NCBI GenBank assembly: GCA_021781185.1
Contig: JAJXXI010000046.1
Coordinates: 1-12,356 of the forward strand
Direction of reading: 5' to 3'
Source of the DNA: a bacterium
GTDB lineage: Bacteria; Verrucomicrobiota; Verrucomicrobiia; Limisphaerales; UBA11358
DNA length: 12,356 nucleotides
Below the pieces are notes generated by a model. That model did no database searches. It worked only from the letters and a program-made list of their open reading frames with translations, and had not been told where the DNA came from. Made by a program: the position numbers and the translations under genes. Within the stretch, counting starts at the first letter, position 1, and each line of letters begins with the position of its first letter. This document shows, one piece after another, positions 1 through 7,571 of the stretch.

Positions 1-34
1 GACTTGTTCAGCGCTTTTCTGAAAAAATAGCTCC

Positions 35-280
35 ATGCCGTTATACGAATACGAATTGTGCGAAGGTGAGTGCAAGGTCTGTGGCGGAACATTTACTCTT
101 AACCGCCCCTTGTCGGCGCCGCCGTTGACAAAATGCCCGGCCTGCAAAAAGCCGGTGCGCAAGATTATTTCCGGCTTCAGCACGCCGCACAAACTAAAGC
201 CGCTTTCCATCTCGGATGCCAAGAAGTCCGGATTTCAGGTTTATAAACGGCTGGGCAAGGGGGAATACGAACGGCAGTAA
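35..280 (+). CDS. FmdB-family zinc-ribbon protein (putative regulatory protein)
   Basis: This 81-residue protein matches the small FmdB/CxxC-type zinc-ribbon family. It opens with the typical MPLYEYE start. Two cysteine pairs, C13-x2-C16 and C34-x2-C37, should hold one zinc ion, and C9 lies close by. Between them is the family-like LSAPPLTKCPAC segment, followed by VRKIISG at about 41-47. The C-terminal half (ISDAKKSGFQVYKRLGKG) resembles the tail seen in many family members. Family proteins are often labelled putative regulators, but their biochemical role is not established, so no function is claimed. The ATG at 35 is chosen because the conserved N-terminus begins exactly there; no Shine-Dalgarno sequence precedes it. 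It is the only plus-strand gene here and converges on the polymerase gene, with 54 nt between the two stop codons and no convincing terminator in that gap. Confidence 0.88.
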   Translation: MPLYEYELCEGECKVCGGTFTLNRPLSAPPLTKCPACKKPVRKIISGFSTPHKLKPLSISDAKKSGFQVYKRLGKGEYERQ

Positions 281-334
281 TGGATGTTTTGATGGTAAAT
301 CCAGAATTCTCCAGCACGCATTTTGCTCAATCCT

Positions 335-1684
335 TCAGTGCTGGAACTGCGCCTGTTTGCTGACTTTGGACAGGCGCTTTTCCCAGTCGCCCTTGTGCGC
401 CAGCGGATCGGCGTCCGTGCCCCAGAGTTTTTTCATGATTTCCCGCCTCGGTGCGAACGGACATTTCGCCTTGGGATTTTTGTGCGCGTCATCAAGCCGG
501 CGCAGCGCCAGTTGCGCGCCCGTCATCACGGCGGCATTGCCAAACTTCGCATTCAATTCCTGCGTCGCCTCGTCCAGCGCGCCCCAGCGCTCCGCCCCGG
601 TGCGCCCCCACAGCGTCGGCTGCGTGTCCAGCCGCGCCAGGTTCCAAAACGCGATGCGGATCTGCCGCACCGGCTTGACCTGTCCCTGCATCACGTCGCG
701 GAAAACGCCTTCCAGCGCCGTGTTGATGATGGAATTCAAAAACTGCGGTTCACGAAAGCGATGACCGCCGCCAGCCTCGGAAAAATCAGCAAAACGGATC
801 GTCAGCGACATCTCCCGCGCCTGCAACTGCTCCCGCCGCAACTGGCCGGTGAGCCGCGTGGCCTCGCTCAAGGCAAACGTCAGCGCCGCCTCGTAATCCG
901 GCTCGTCATCGGGCAGCGTTGTATTGCTGGAAATTGTCGTGCGGTCTTTCACCTCCAGCAACAGCGGCTCGTGCCACCGGCCGTTGGCGAAGAGCCAGAG
1001 CTGCTGCCCCCAGATGCCGAATTTCTGCTTGAGCAGCGACGACGGCATTTGCGCTACGTGGCCAAACGTCAACGCCCCCAACGCCGCGAGCGAGCGCTGA
1101 CGATTTTTTCCGATGCCGGAAAGCTCGCGCACGGAACGGTCTTTGAGAAACTCCTTTTCCTCCCCGGGCTTGATTTCCAGAAAACCCGGTTTGGCCGCAT
1201 CCGTTGCCAGCTTGGCGAGACGGGAAGAACTGGCAAGGCCGGCGGACACGGGGATTTTAACTTCGCGACTGATCCGGTCGCAAATTTCGCGCACATATTT
1301 CTCCGGCGTCGTATTGCGCCAGACAACGCTGTCCATCGTGGTGAAATCGAGGAAGCCCTCGTCAATCGAGACCGGCACAAGCAGCGGCGCATATTGCTCC
1401 AGCACGCGGAACATCTTCTCCGAAATATCCCGGTAGCCGTCGTAATGCGGCCGGCAAAGCACGCCGAGCGGACAAAGCCGTTTCGCCTCGAAACAGGCCA
1501 TGCCCGTCTTGACGCCGAACTGTTTCGCCGCCCGGTTCGCCGCTATGACGATGCCGTCGCCACGGCGGCCGCCGCCAACCCACACGGGCCGGCCCCGCAG
1601 ATTCTCATTGAGCGCGATTTCGCAGCTCGCAAAAAAACTGTCACCGTCCACATGCAAAATGCGGTTATGGGGTGCTGTGCCCAT
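335..1684 (-). CDS. dinB: Y-family translesion DNA polymerase (DinB/Pol IV-like)
   Basis: This 449-residue protein belongs to the Y family of error-prone polymerases, which copy past damaged template bases. Catalytic carboxylates are intact: D13 and D15 in HVDGDSFFASCE, and D108-E109 in VSIDEGFLD. F18 sits at the steric-gate position that excludes ribonucleotides. A helix-hairpin-helix thumb motif (RELSGIGKNRQRSLAALG) spans about 186-203, and a little-finger domain follows to about 395. QLALRRL at 391-397 could be a sliding-clamp binding peptide. About 50 further residues (398-449) resemble no motif I recognise. The fingers loop reads AANRAAKQFGVKTGM, where E. coli Pol IV has ANYPARKFGV, so the usual dNTP-contacting Tyr and Arg are Arg51 and Lys54. 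The loop is somewhat closer to UmuC, but overall length and thumb fit DinB. The ATG at 1684 has no Shine-Dalgarno sequence. No LexA-type box was recognised upstream. Confidence 0.9.
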   Translation of the reverse strand: MGTAPHNRILHVDGDSFFASCEIALNENLRGRPVWVGGGRRGDGIVIAANRAAKQFGVKTGMACFEAKRLCPLGVLCRPHYDGYRDISEKMFRVLEQYAPLLVPVSIDEGFLDFTTMDSVVWRNTTPEKYVREICDRISREVKIPVSAGLASSSRLAKLATDAAKPGFLEIKPGEEKEFLKDRSVRELSGIGKNRQRSLAALGALTFGHVAQMPSSLLKQKFGIWGQQLWLFANGRWHEPLLLEVKDRTTISSNTTLPDDEPDYEAALTFALSEATRLTGQLRREQLQAREMSLTIRFADFSEAGGGHRFREPQFLNSIINTALEGVFRDVMQGQVKPVRQIRIAFWNLARLDTQPTLWGRTGAERWGALDEATQELNAKFGNAAVMTGAQLALRRLDDAHKNPKAKCPFAPRREIMKKLWGTDADPLAHKGDWEKRLSKVSKQAQFQH

Positions 1685-1868
1685 GGCCAGGAAAATTAAG
1701 CCGTCGTCCGCCGCCGCGCCATGCCGAGTTGTTCACAGCCGCAGACCACCGGATGATTCTGCCCGGCCCCCACGGACAATGGCGGTCCAAGCCGGACACA
1801 AAAAACAGAAAGGAGGAAACGGGCATCGCCGCCGGCCGACAAAACCGGCAACCGGCGCGAAGCCCGGC
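1685..1868. other. Intergenic region between recJ stop and polymerase start
   Basis: This 184-nt gap is the longest without an assigned gene. On the minus strand it begins with a GC-rich stretch containing an imperfect inverted repeat (CGCCGG at 1830-1835 against CCGGCG at 1852-1857, 16-nt loop). T-rich sequence follows only after more than 10 nt, so it is a poor intrinsic terminator. I see no good -35/-10 pair and no recognised LexA operator. The gap should nevertheless contain the polymerase promoter unless that gene is read through from recJ. A minus-strand ORF of 53 codons (1826-1665) has low-complexity composition and overlaps the polymerase start; it is not called. Confidence 0.5.
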
Positions 1869-3590
1869 CTACGCCGCCCGCCAGTCGAGAACTTTCAACT
1901 GCACGGTCGTCCGGCCATTGAATGAATTCACAGCCGGTGCATAGGCGAGGTCGAATTTCCCGACCGGCAGCGAGCCTTCGCCGGCATTCCACCAGACGGC
2001 CTCGTGCGTGGTGATGCCGTCGGTCACCCACAGTTTGACGTGCTGTTTCCTGGCCCCCATGCGCTGGAGCGGACGCGCATGGGTCAGACCGCAGGAACAG
2101 AATTGCAACGCGGGATTCCCCTGCCCCGTCGGCTTCAACTGCTCCAACTCCGCGAGCGAATCCAGATTCAGCTCGCCCAGCCGGACCTCCGCATCCAGGC
2201 GCAGCGGCGGCTGCAAATCTTCCGGCTTGAGCGCGCGCTTCGCGAGTTCATTCAGGCGCTGACGCAACCGGTCCAAGTTGTCCGGCACGATGGTCAGCCC
2301 CGCCGCCATCGCGTGGCCGCCGTGCTTGACCAGCAGATCGTCACACTCGCGCAGCGCGGCCGCCAGGTCGAAACCCGCAATGCTGCGGCCGGAACCGCGC
2401 CACTGCTCGCCATCGCCGCCAATGATGAGGGTGGGCCGGTAAAATTCCTGAAGCACGCGCGACGCGACGATGCCCACCACGCCGATGTGCCAGAGCAACT
2501 GGCCTTCGACGATGACGAAATCGGTCTGGGGATTGAACTTGGAGCGGACGATGCCCGAAGCCTGCTCCGTGATGCTGCGTTCGATGTTCTGCCGCTCGCG
2601 GTTCCGGGCGTCCAGGTTTTGCGCCAGCGGCAAGGCTTCCTCCAAAGTTTCCGCGAGCAGCAGATGCAGCGATTCCGTGGCCGTTTCCAGCCGGCCGGAA
2701 GCGTTCAAACGCGGCGCGAGTTGAAAGCCCACGTCATGCGTGCCGAGAATTTCCGGCGATTGGGCGACTTGCTTCAAGGCGGTCAATCCAGGGCGTTTGG
2801 TGGCATTCAGCCGCTCCAGTCCGGCGGTGACGAGAATGCGGTTTTCGCCGGCAAGCGGGACGAGGTCGGCAATCGTGCCGAGGGCGACGAGATCGAGCAG
2901 CAGGCGCAGGTCAAATTCCGCCGCCCCGGGCAGGCCGGTTTCACGGCCGCGCTTGACCAGCGCGTGCGCGAGCTTGAAGGCGAGGCCGGCGGAGCAAAGC
3001 TCCTGAAAATTGCCGGCCGCCGATTGCTGGTCGCCGATTTGAGGATTCACCAGCGCGACCGCCGCAGGGGCCGGGGACGAGACCTGGTGATGATCCAGCA
3101 CGATCACTTCCACGCCCTTGTCCTTCAGCCACGCGATGGTTTCCACGGCCGTGGAACCGCAGTCCACGGCCAGCAGCAGTCGGACGGGAAATTTCTTCAG
3201 GCAGTTTTCCACGCCATCACGGCTCAAACCGTAACCTTCGTCCATGCGGCTGGGAAGATACGCCTCGGCCCGCCAGCCCAACTGGCGCAGCACTTCCAAC
3301 AGGATCGTCGTGGAGGTCACGCCGTCCACATCGTAATCGCCAAAGATGACCAGCGGTTCCTCGCGGTCGCGGGCGGCCAGCAGGCGTTCGACCGCCACGG
3401 TCATGTGAGGGAGCAGAAACGGATCCGCCAGGTTTTTGAGGCGGGGCGAAAGGAAGCTTCTGATGACCGGCAACTCGCTGAAACCACGGTTCACCAGGCA
3501 TTGCGCGAGCAGCGGGGTGATCCCCAACGGTGCCGCCAGCGTCTCCGTGAGGAGCGGCTGCGGCGTGGCCAGCGACCAGCGAAATTTCAT
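1869..3590 (-). CDS. recJ: Single-stranded-DNA-specific 5'-3' exonuclease RecJ
   Basis: RecJ degrades single-stranded DNA 5' to 3' in recombinational repair, mismatch repair and rescue of stalled forks. The 573-residue length matches the family (about 570-580). The DHH phosphoesterase domain shows FGDYDVDG at 83-90, VDCG at 142-145, LDHH at 165-168 and GTIADLVPL at 238-246, together supplying the metal-binding Asp and His residues. The DHHA1 domain has GSGRS at 399-403 and GGHAMAAG at 424-431. An OB-fold-like domain fills about 465-573. The ATG overlaps the terC stop as ATGA, so translation is probably coupled and this start is well supported; there is no Shine-Dalgarno sequence. RecJ near SecDF recurs in several bacterial groups. 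Here it is the last gene of the yajC-secDF-terC-recJ unit. Confidence 0.97.
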   Translation of the reverse strand: MKFRWSLATPQPLLTETLAAPLGITPLLAQCLVNRGFSELPVIRSFLSPRLKNLADPFLLPHMTVAVERLLAARDREEPLVIFGDYDVDGVTSTTILLEVLRQLGWRAEAYLPSRMDEGYGLSRDGVENCLKKFPVRLLLAVDCGSTAVETIAWLKDKGVEVIVLDHHQVSSPAPAAVALVNPQIGDQQSAAGNFQELCSAGLAFKLAHALVKRGRETGLPGAAEFDLRLLLDLVALGTIADLVPLAGENRILVTAGLERLNATKRPGLTALKQVAQSPEILGTHDVGFQLAPRLNASGRLETATESLHLLLAETLEEALPLAQNLDARNRERQNIERSITEQASGIVRSKFNPQTDFVIVEGQLLWHIGVVGIVASRVLQEFYRPTLIIGGDGEQWRGSGRSIAGFDLAAALRECDDLLVKHGGHAMAAGLTIVPDNLDRLRQRLNELAKRALKPEDLQPPLRLDAEVRLGELNLDSLAELEQLKPTGQGNPALQFCSCGLTHARPLQRMGARKQHVKLWVTDGITTHEAVWWNAGEGSLPVGKFDLAYAPAVNSFNGRTTVQLKVLDWRAA

Positions 3591-4573
3591 TGTGGCCGGG
3601 ATGAGGTAGTGTTCTGCATCCGTCGCCGGGCCACCACGGAAAGCAGAATGGAGGTCCCGATGATGCCCCCCACCACCAGCAGCGAGATCAGCGTGGATAT
3701 TTCCAGTTGAAACCAGAGGGCCGGGGCAGCGCCATGGCCATGCGGCGCGATCAACATTTTCACGCCGACAAACACCAGCACCACGGCCAGGCCCGCTTTG
3801 AGGTAACGGAAATAATCCATCGCCCCGGCCAGCACGAAATACAGTGAACGCAGGCCAAGAATGGCAAACACGTTGGAAGTGAAAACAATGAACGGCTTGG
3901 TCGTCACCGCAAAAATCGCCGGAATGGAATCGAGGGCGAAAACCAGGTCCGTCGTCTCCACCACGATCAGGACCATCGCGAGCGAGGTGAGCACGGTGCG
4001 GCCGTTCACGCGGGCCAGAAATTTTTCACCATGCAGTTCCTCCGTGACCGGAAAGATTTTTCGCGCGAGCCGGACGACCGGATTTTTGCCTGGCTCGACC
4101 CCCTCCTGGCTGGCAAAAAACATCTTGATCCCGGTGAAGACGAGAAACGCGCCGAAAAGATACAGCATCCACTGGAACCGCTCAATGAGCGCCGCGCCCG
4201 CCAGAATCATCACCCCACGCATGACGAGCGCCCCCAGAATGCCCCAGAATAGCACCCGGTGCTGATACTGCGCCGGCACGCTAAAATAGGAGAAAATCAG
4301 GGCGATGACGAAGACGTTGTCCATCGAGAGCGACAGCTCGATGACATAACCGGTGACAAACTCCACCGCCTCGGTGCGGCCGCGCACCACCACAAGCAGG
4401 GCCGCAAACAGCATGGACAGCACCACCCAGCCAATGGACCAGACCAGGGCTTCCTTGAATTTAACCACCTTGGGCTGGCGATGGAATATGCCCAGATCCA
4501 GCGCCAGAAAAATCAGGACGCAGAGAATGAAACCAGCCCAGTGCCACGGGGTGATTTCAATGAACCCAAACAT
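3587..4573 (-). CDS. TerC/Alx-family integral membrane protein (putative metal exporter)
   Basis: This 328-residue hydrophobic protein belongs to the TerC/Alx family in the inner membrane. E. coli Alx and related proteins are linked to manganese export and pH response; TerC proper is linked to tellurium resistance. Family landmarks are acidic residues within membrane segments: IELSLSMDNVFVIAL around 78-92 (D85, N86) and VVETTDLVFALDSIPAIFAV around 204-223 (E206, D209, D215). About eight or nine hydrophobic segments are visible (roughly 12-29, 44-64, 74-97, 106-130, 135-153, 194-222, 228-250, 259-275, 293-315). A hydrophilic loop lies at about 155-190. Length is close to that of E. coli Alx. 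It starts 12 nt after secDF, too short a gap for the yybP-ykoY manganese riboswitch that precedes alx in E. coli. It overlaps recJ by 4 nt. The transported ion is inferred from the family only. Confidence 0.9.
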   Translation of the reverse strand: MFGFIEITPWHWAGFILCVLIFLALDLGIFHRQPKVVKFKEALVWSIGWVVLSMLFAALLVVVRGRTEAVEFVTGYVIELSLSMDNVFVIALIFSYFSVPAQYQHRVLFWGILGALVMRGVMILAGAALIERFQWMLYLFGAFLVFTGIKMFFASQEGVEPGKNPVVRLARKIFPVTEELHGEKFLARVNGRTVLTSLAMVLIVVETTDLVFALDSIPAIFAVTTKPFIVFTSNVFAILGLRSLYFVLAGAMDYFRYLKAGLAVVLVFVGVKMLIAPHGHGAAPALWFQLEISTLISLLVVGGIIGTSILLSVVARRRMQNTTSSRPQ

Positions 4574-4585
4574 GAGGCGGAATGG

Positions 4586-7099
4586 TCACTTCCCCGCCGG
4601 CTGGCTCTGCACGCTCTGCACGGCAACCGGCGTGGTCCCGATGGCAGGACGCTGGCCCTTGTGCCACCACAGCACGATGGCGCTGGCGATGTAGATGGAG
4701 GAGTAGGTGCCAGTAATGATGCCCACCAGGAAGGTGAAGGCAAAGTCGTTGATGACACCTCCGCCGAAGATATACAACGAGAGCGTGGCCAGAAACACCG
4801 TGCCGCTGGTAATAATCGTCCGGCTCAACGTCTGGTTTAGCGCCCGGTTGATGATTTCCCGGAAGGTGCCGCGCACCCCGAGTTTCAAGTCTTCGCGAAT
4901 CCGGTCGAAAATGACGATGTTGTCGTTGATGGAGAAACCGATGATGGTCAGCAAGGCGGCGACCACGGTGGCATTGAACTGGCGGCCGGACACGGCATTG
5001 GCAATGCAATACGCGCCAATCGTCAGGAATACGTCGTGAATCACCGCGATCACGGCCGCGACGGCAAAGGAGAATTCATAGCGGAACGCCACATACACCA
5101 GAATGCCAAACAAGGCCAGCAATGAGGCCACAATGGCCGATTGCAAAATTTCATTGCTGATGAGCGCCCCAACATGCTGGCTGCCCAGCATTTTGAAATG
5201 CGCCTGGGGCAATTTCGTTTCGAGGGCCGCTTCCACTTGCTTTTCCGTGCCCCCAGGCATGGCCAGGCGCAACGATTCTTTGCCGGTGGTCATGTCCGTC
5301 TGGAATTGAATGGTCGGGTCTTTCACCCCGACTCCGGCAAGCACGGAACGAATGTCCTTTTCAGGAATTTTTTGGGTGAAACTGTAGGTGGCACTGTCGC
5401 CCCCCAGAAAATCCACGCCAAACAAATGTTTCCCGCGAGTGATGCCAAAACCCACTGAACAAATCACAAACAGCCACGTCAGGATGAACATGGGCTTGGC
5501 CACCTTCATGAAATCCACCTTGGTGTTGCGGATCAGGTGCAGCATGGGCAGCGATTTGAGAAGGTTGCGGTTGACCGCGAAGTTAAAAATGAGCCGCGTG
5601 ACCACCAACGCCGTGAACAAGCTGGCCGCCACACCGATGGTGAGGGTGACGCCGAATCCCTTGATTTCTCCCGTGCCCATGAAAATGAGAATAATGGATG
5701 AAATCATCGTGGTGATGTGCGAATCGAAAACCGTGCTAAAGGCCCGGGCATAGCCGGCTTCAATGGCTCCCCGCAGCGTTTTGCCAAATGCCAGTTCCTC
5801 GCGAATCCGCTCATAGATGAGCACGTTCGCATCCACCGCCATACCCACCGTCAGCACAGCCCCCGCGATGCCGGGCAGCGTAAACGTCGTGCCGATGGAA
5901 CACATCACTCCCAGCAGGATGATGATGTTGGTCATGAGCGCCACGTTGGCCACCAAACCCGCGAACAGGTAATAAATCAACATGAACCCGCAGACAAAAA
6001 TCACGCCATAAATTGAGGCTCGAATGCCGCTCTGAATGGAGTCCTGGCCCAAGGTCGCGCCGACATCGCTGGAATACACAATTTTCAACGGCGCCTTCAG
6101 CGGATTCTGCAGCACGTTGGCGAGTTCCATCGCCTGCTCCATCGTGTAACTGCCGGTGATCTGGCCGTTGCCGGTTTCAATCGGGCTTTGGATGTTCGGG
6201 GCGGAATACAATTCACCGTCCAAGATGATCGCCATGCGGTGCCCGACGTTGTTGCGGGTGACCTCGCCAAATTTCTTCGCCCCATCGGCGGTCAGTTCAA
6301 AATCAATCTCCGGCTGCCCCATCGAGTTGCGATTGACCATGGCGCTCTTGACAATGTCGCCAGCCAGGCCGTTTTCTGGCGTTTTTTTGACGACAACCTG
6401 TTCGATCCGGGTCTGATTGTTGGGCAACTGTTCGACATGCTTCAACAATTCGTAGCCGAGCGGAATGGGATCGCCGTTGCGGATGATCTCATCGCTGTTG
6501 TCATTCACCATGCGAAATTCCAGATACGCGGTCTTCTGAATCTGCTGCCGGGCGCTGTCCTGATCCGCCTGCGACAGGCCGGGAAGCTGGATGAGAATAC
6601 GGTTGCCGCCCGCCGACTGGATGATCGGCTCGGCCACGCCAAATCGGTCAATCCGCTTGCGCAGCACGGCAATCGCCTGCGACAGCGCACTGCCGGTGTC
6701 GTTGGTGTTGGCCAGCTTGGAGGTGTCCATCTGCACGAGGAACGACGTGCCGCCCTGCAAATCGAGGCCGAGTTTGATCTTGCCGGCGGCTTCTCGCTGG
6801 AGGCGGTTCAGAATGAACACATTCGGGTGGATCTGGGCACTGGCAGAAAAAAACGGAAAATACTTTTGCAGATCGTTCGTGCCGGCGGCCACTTGCAGCG
6901 CCATAAATTCATTGTTCGTGCCGGCCTTCTGGAAGGCCCTGGCTTCGTTGAGGATGTTCGTAAACGCAGCATCCTTGTTCTCCGCCCGGCTGGAAAATTC
7001 CTTGATCAGATCCCGGGAGGTTGGCGGATAAATCTGATACAACGACCACAGGATAATGGCGATCACCAGCAGAAACCGCCCCATGTTGTTTTGCTTCAT
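4586..7099 (-). CDS. secDF: Protein translocase subunits SecD and SecF, fused (SecDF)
   Basis: This 837-residue protein fuses SecD and SecF, the RND-related membrane subunits that use proton flow to pull secreted proteins out of SecYEG on the outer face. The N-terminal membrane helix is about 7-24, followed by a roughly 85-residue periplasmic stretch. SecD motif GLDLQGG is at 111-117, the P1 domain extends to about 355, and helices follow with TVGMAVDANVLIYERIRE (D423, the proton-relay Asp). The SecF half begins near 528, with GVDFLGG at 561-567, a P4 domain at about 570-640, and GFSINDNIVIFDRIRE (D726, R733). All key charged residues expected for the proton path are present. The ATG at 7099 lies 6 nt after the yajC stop; Met6 is a possible alternative. 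No Shine-Dalgarno sequence is seen. The fused form occurs in many bacteria, whereas E. coli has two genes. Confidence 0.97.
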   Translation of the reverse strand: MKQNNMGRFLLVIAIILWSLYQIYPPTSRDLIKEFSSRAENKDAAFTNILNEARAFQKAGTNNEFMALQVAAGTNDLQKYFPFFSASAQIHPNVFILNRLQREAAGKIKLGLDLQGGTSFLVQMDTSKLANTNDTGSALSQAIAVLRKRIDRFGVAEPIIQSAGGNRILIQLPGLSQADQDSARQQIQKTAYLEFRMVNDNSDEIIRNGDPIPLGYELLKHVEQLPNNQTRIEQVVVKKTPENGLAGDIVKSAMVNRNSMGQPEIDFELTADGAKKFGEVTRNNVGHRMAIILDGELYSAPNIQSPIETGNGQITGSYTMEQAMELANVLQNPLKAPLKIVYSSDVGATLGQDSIQSGIRASIYGVIFVCGFMLIYYLFAGLVANVALMTNIIILLGVMCSIGTTFTLPGIAGAVLTVGMAVDANVLIYERIREELAFGKTLRGAIEAGYARAFSTVFDSHITTMISSIILIFMGTGEIKGFGVTLTIGVAASLFTALVVTRLIFNFAVNRNLLKSLPMLHLIRNTKVDFMKVAKPMFILTWLFVICSVGFGITRGKHLFGVDFLGGDSATYSFTQKIPEKDIRSVLAGVGVKDPTIQFQTDMTTGKESLRLAMPGGTEKQVEAALETKLPQAHFKMLGSQHVGALISNEILQSAIVASLLALFGILVYVAFRYEFSFAVAAVIAVIHDVFLTIGAYCIANAVSGRQFNATVVAALLTIIGFSINDNIVIFDRIREDLKLGVRGTFREIINRALNQTLSRTIITSGTVFLATLSLYIFGGGVINDFAFTFLVGIITGTYSSIYIASAIVLWWHKGQRPAIGTTPVAVQSVQSQPAGK

Positions 7100-7105
7100 G
7101 GCAGA

Positions 7106-7426
7106 TCAGGCTTTGGGTTCAGTGATGGCCACCACGGATTCCTTGGTGATTTCCAGCTTGGTGTCCGCAGAACGCAGCGAGACGGTGCGGTCCTTGACCG
7201 TAATCACCTCGCCGATGATGCCGCTGGAGGTCACCACCTTGTCGCCCGACTTGAGGCCTTCAATCAACTTGCGCTGTTCCTTGGCGCGCTTTTGCTGCGG
7301 GCGGATGAGGATGAAATAAAAGACCACCACCAGCAAAATCATGGGCAGAAAAGCCATGACCGGGTTTTGTGCGGCGGGCGCGGGAGCCGCCTGCGCCAAG
7401 AATTCAGGGAACACGTATGATTGCAT
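7106..7426 (-). CDS. yajC: Preprotein translocase subunit YajC
   Basis: YajC is a small inner-membrane protein that associates with SecDF in the Sec holotranslocon. The 106-residue product has a short Ala/Pro-rich N-terminus, one membrane helix at about 24-41, and the family signature FYFILIRPQQKR at 36-47. A cytoplasmic beta-rich domain follows (GLKSGDKVVTSSGIIGEVITV). The start at 7426 (MQSYVFPEFLA) is preferred over an in-frame ATG 17 codons upstream at 7477, because the extra residues look non-coding and that ATG coincides with the candidate -35 box. No Shine-Dalgarno sequence is present; the start follows a T-rich run on the coding strand. It heads the yajC-secDF-terC-recJ unit, which agrees with the usual yajC-secDF pairing. 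Confidence 0.95.
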   Translation of the reverse strand: MQSYVFPEFLAQAAPAPAAQNPVMAFLPMILLVVVFYFILIRPQQKRAKEQRKLIEGLKSGDKVVTSSGIIGEVITVKDRTVSLRSADTKLEITKESVVAITEPKA

Positions 7427-7449
7427 AAAAAATAGAAAAACGGTCGGAC

Positions 7450-7477
7450 AATTTAGAAAATCAGCCGCCAATGGCAA
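7450..7477 (-). promoter_or_regulatory. Candidate sigma70-type promoter for yajC-secDF-terC-recJ
   Basis: On the minus strand, TTGCCA (7477-7472) and TAAATT (7455-7450) are separated by 16 nt. They match the -35 consensus at 5 of 6 positions and the -10 consensus at 4 of 6. Transcription would start near 7443, giving a leader of about 17 nt before the yajC ATG at 7426. The site lies just downstream of the rplI terminator, where a new promoter is required. It is a sequence match only. Confidence 0.45.
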
Positions 7478-7518
7478 GATTTATCCGCGCCAAAACCAAG
7501 CTGAAACCGCTGCCCGCC

Positions 7519-7555
7519 AAAAATAAAAAAGCCACGGACACTGCTTCCGTGGCTT
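7519..7555 (-). terminator. Intrinsic terminator of the prs-rplY-pth-rpsF-ssb-rplI operon
   Basis: A perfect 10-bp stem (AAGCCACGGA / TCCGTGGCTT, 7529-7538 with 7546-7555) closes a 7-nt loop (7539-7545). On the minus strand the stem's last TT continues into a T-rich tract, TTTTATTTTT, ending near 7519. The hairpin starts 17 nt after the rplI stop codon, exactly where a terminator is expected. It separates the ribosomal-protein operon from the yajC operon. Confidence 0.9.
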
Positions 7556-7571
7556 GGTGATGAAAATAAAT

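Noticed and set aside
281..303. TGGAT/ATCCA repeat as a terminator between fmdB and the polymerase gene
   Set aside because: Only 5 bp, AT-containing, with a 13-nt loop and no T tract.
323..1699. 458-codon plus-strand open frame opposite the Y-family polymerase
   Set aside because: Antisense shadow; the minus-strand frame has clear catalytic motifs while this one is Arg/Leu-rich and featureless.
1811..1820. AGGAGG-like sequence on the plus strand
   Set aside because: No start codon or supported plus-strand ORF follows at a proper distance, so it is chance.
1665..1826. 53-codon minus-strand ORF (MPVSSFLFF...) in the recJ-polymerase gap
   Set aside because: Low-complexity composition, no Shine-Dalgarno sequence, and overlap with the polymerase start.
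1830..1857. Inverted repeat CGCCGG/CCGGCG as a recJ terminator
   Set aside because: The loop is 16 nt and no T tract follows directly; T-rich sequence appears only further on.
1685..1868. LexA/SOS operator upstream of the Y-family polymerase
   Set aside because: No CTGT-N8-ACAG or GAAC-N4-GTTC palindrome was found; a lineage-specific operator cannot be excluded.
2004..3710. 568-codon plus-strand open frame opposite recJ
   Set aside because: It is an antisense shadow of the GC-rich recJ gene; the translation is Arg/Gln/His-rich with no family resemblance.
4574..4585. yybP-ykoY manganese riboswitch ahead of the TerC/Alx gene
   Set aside because: Only 12 nt separate secDF from this gene, far too little for that riboswitch.
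6188..7420. 410-codon plus-strand open frame opposite secDF and yajC
   Set aside because: It runs antisense across two recognised genes and their junction, with no domain signal.
7427..7477. Upstream ATG at 7477 as the yajC start
   Set aside because: The 17 extra residues do not match the family N-terminus and the ATG coincides with the candidate promoter.
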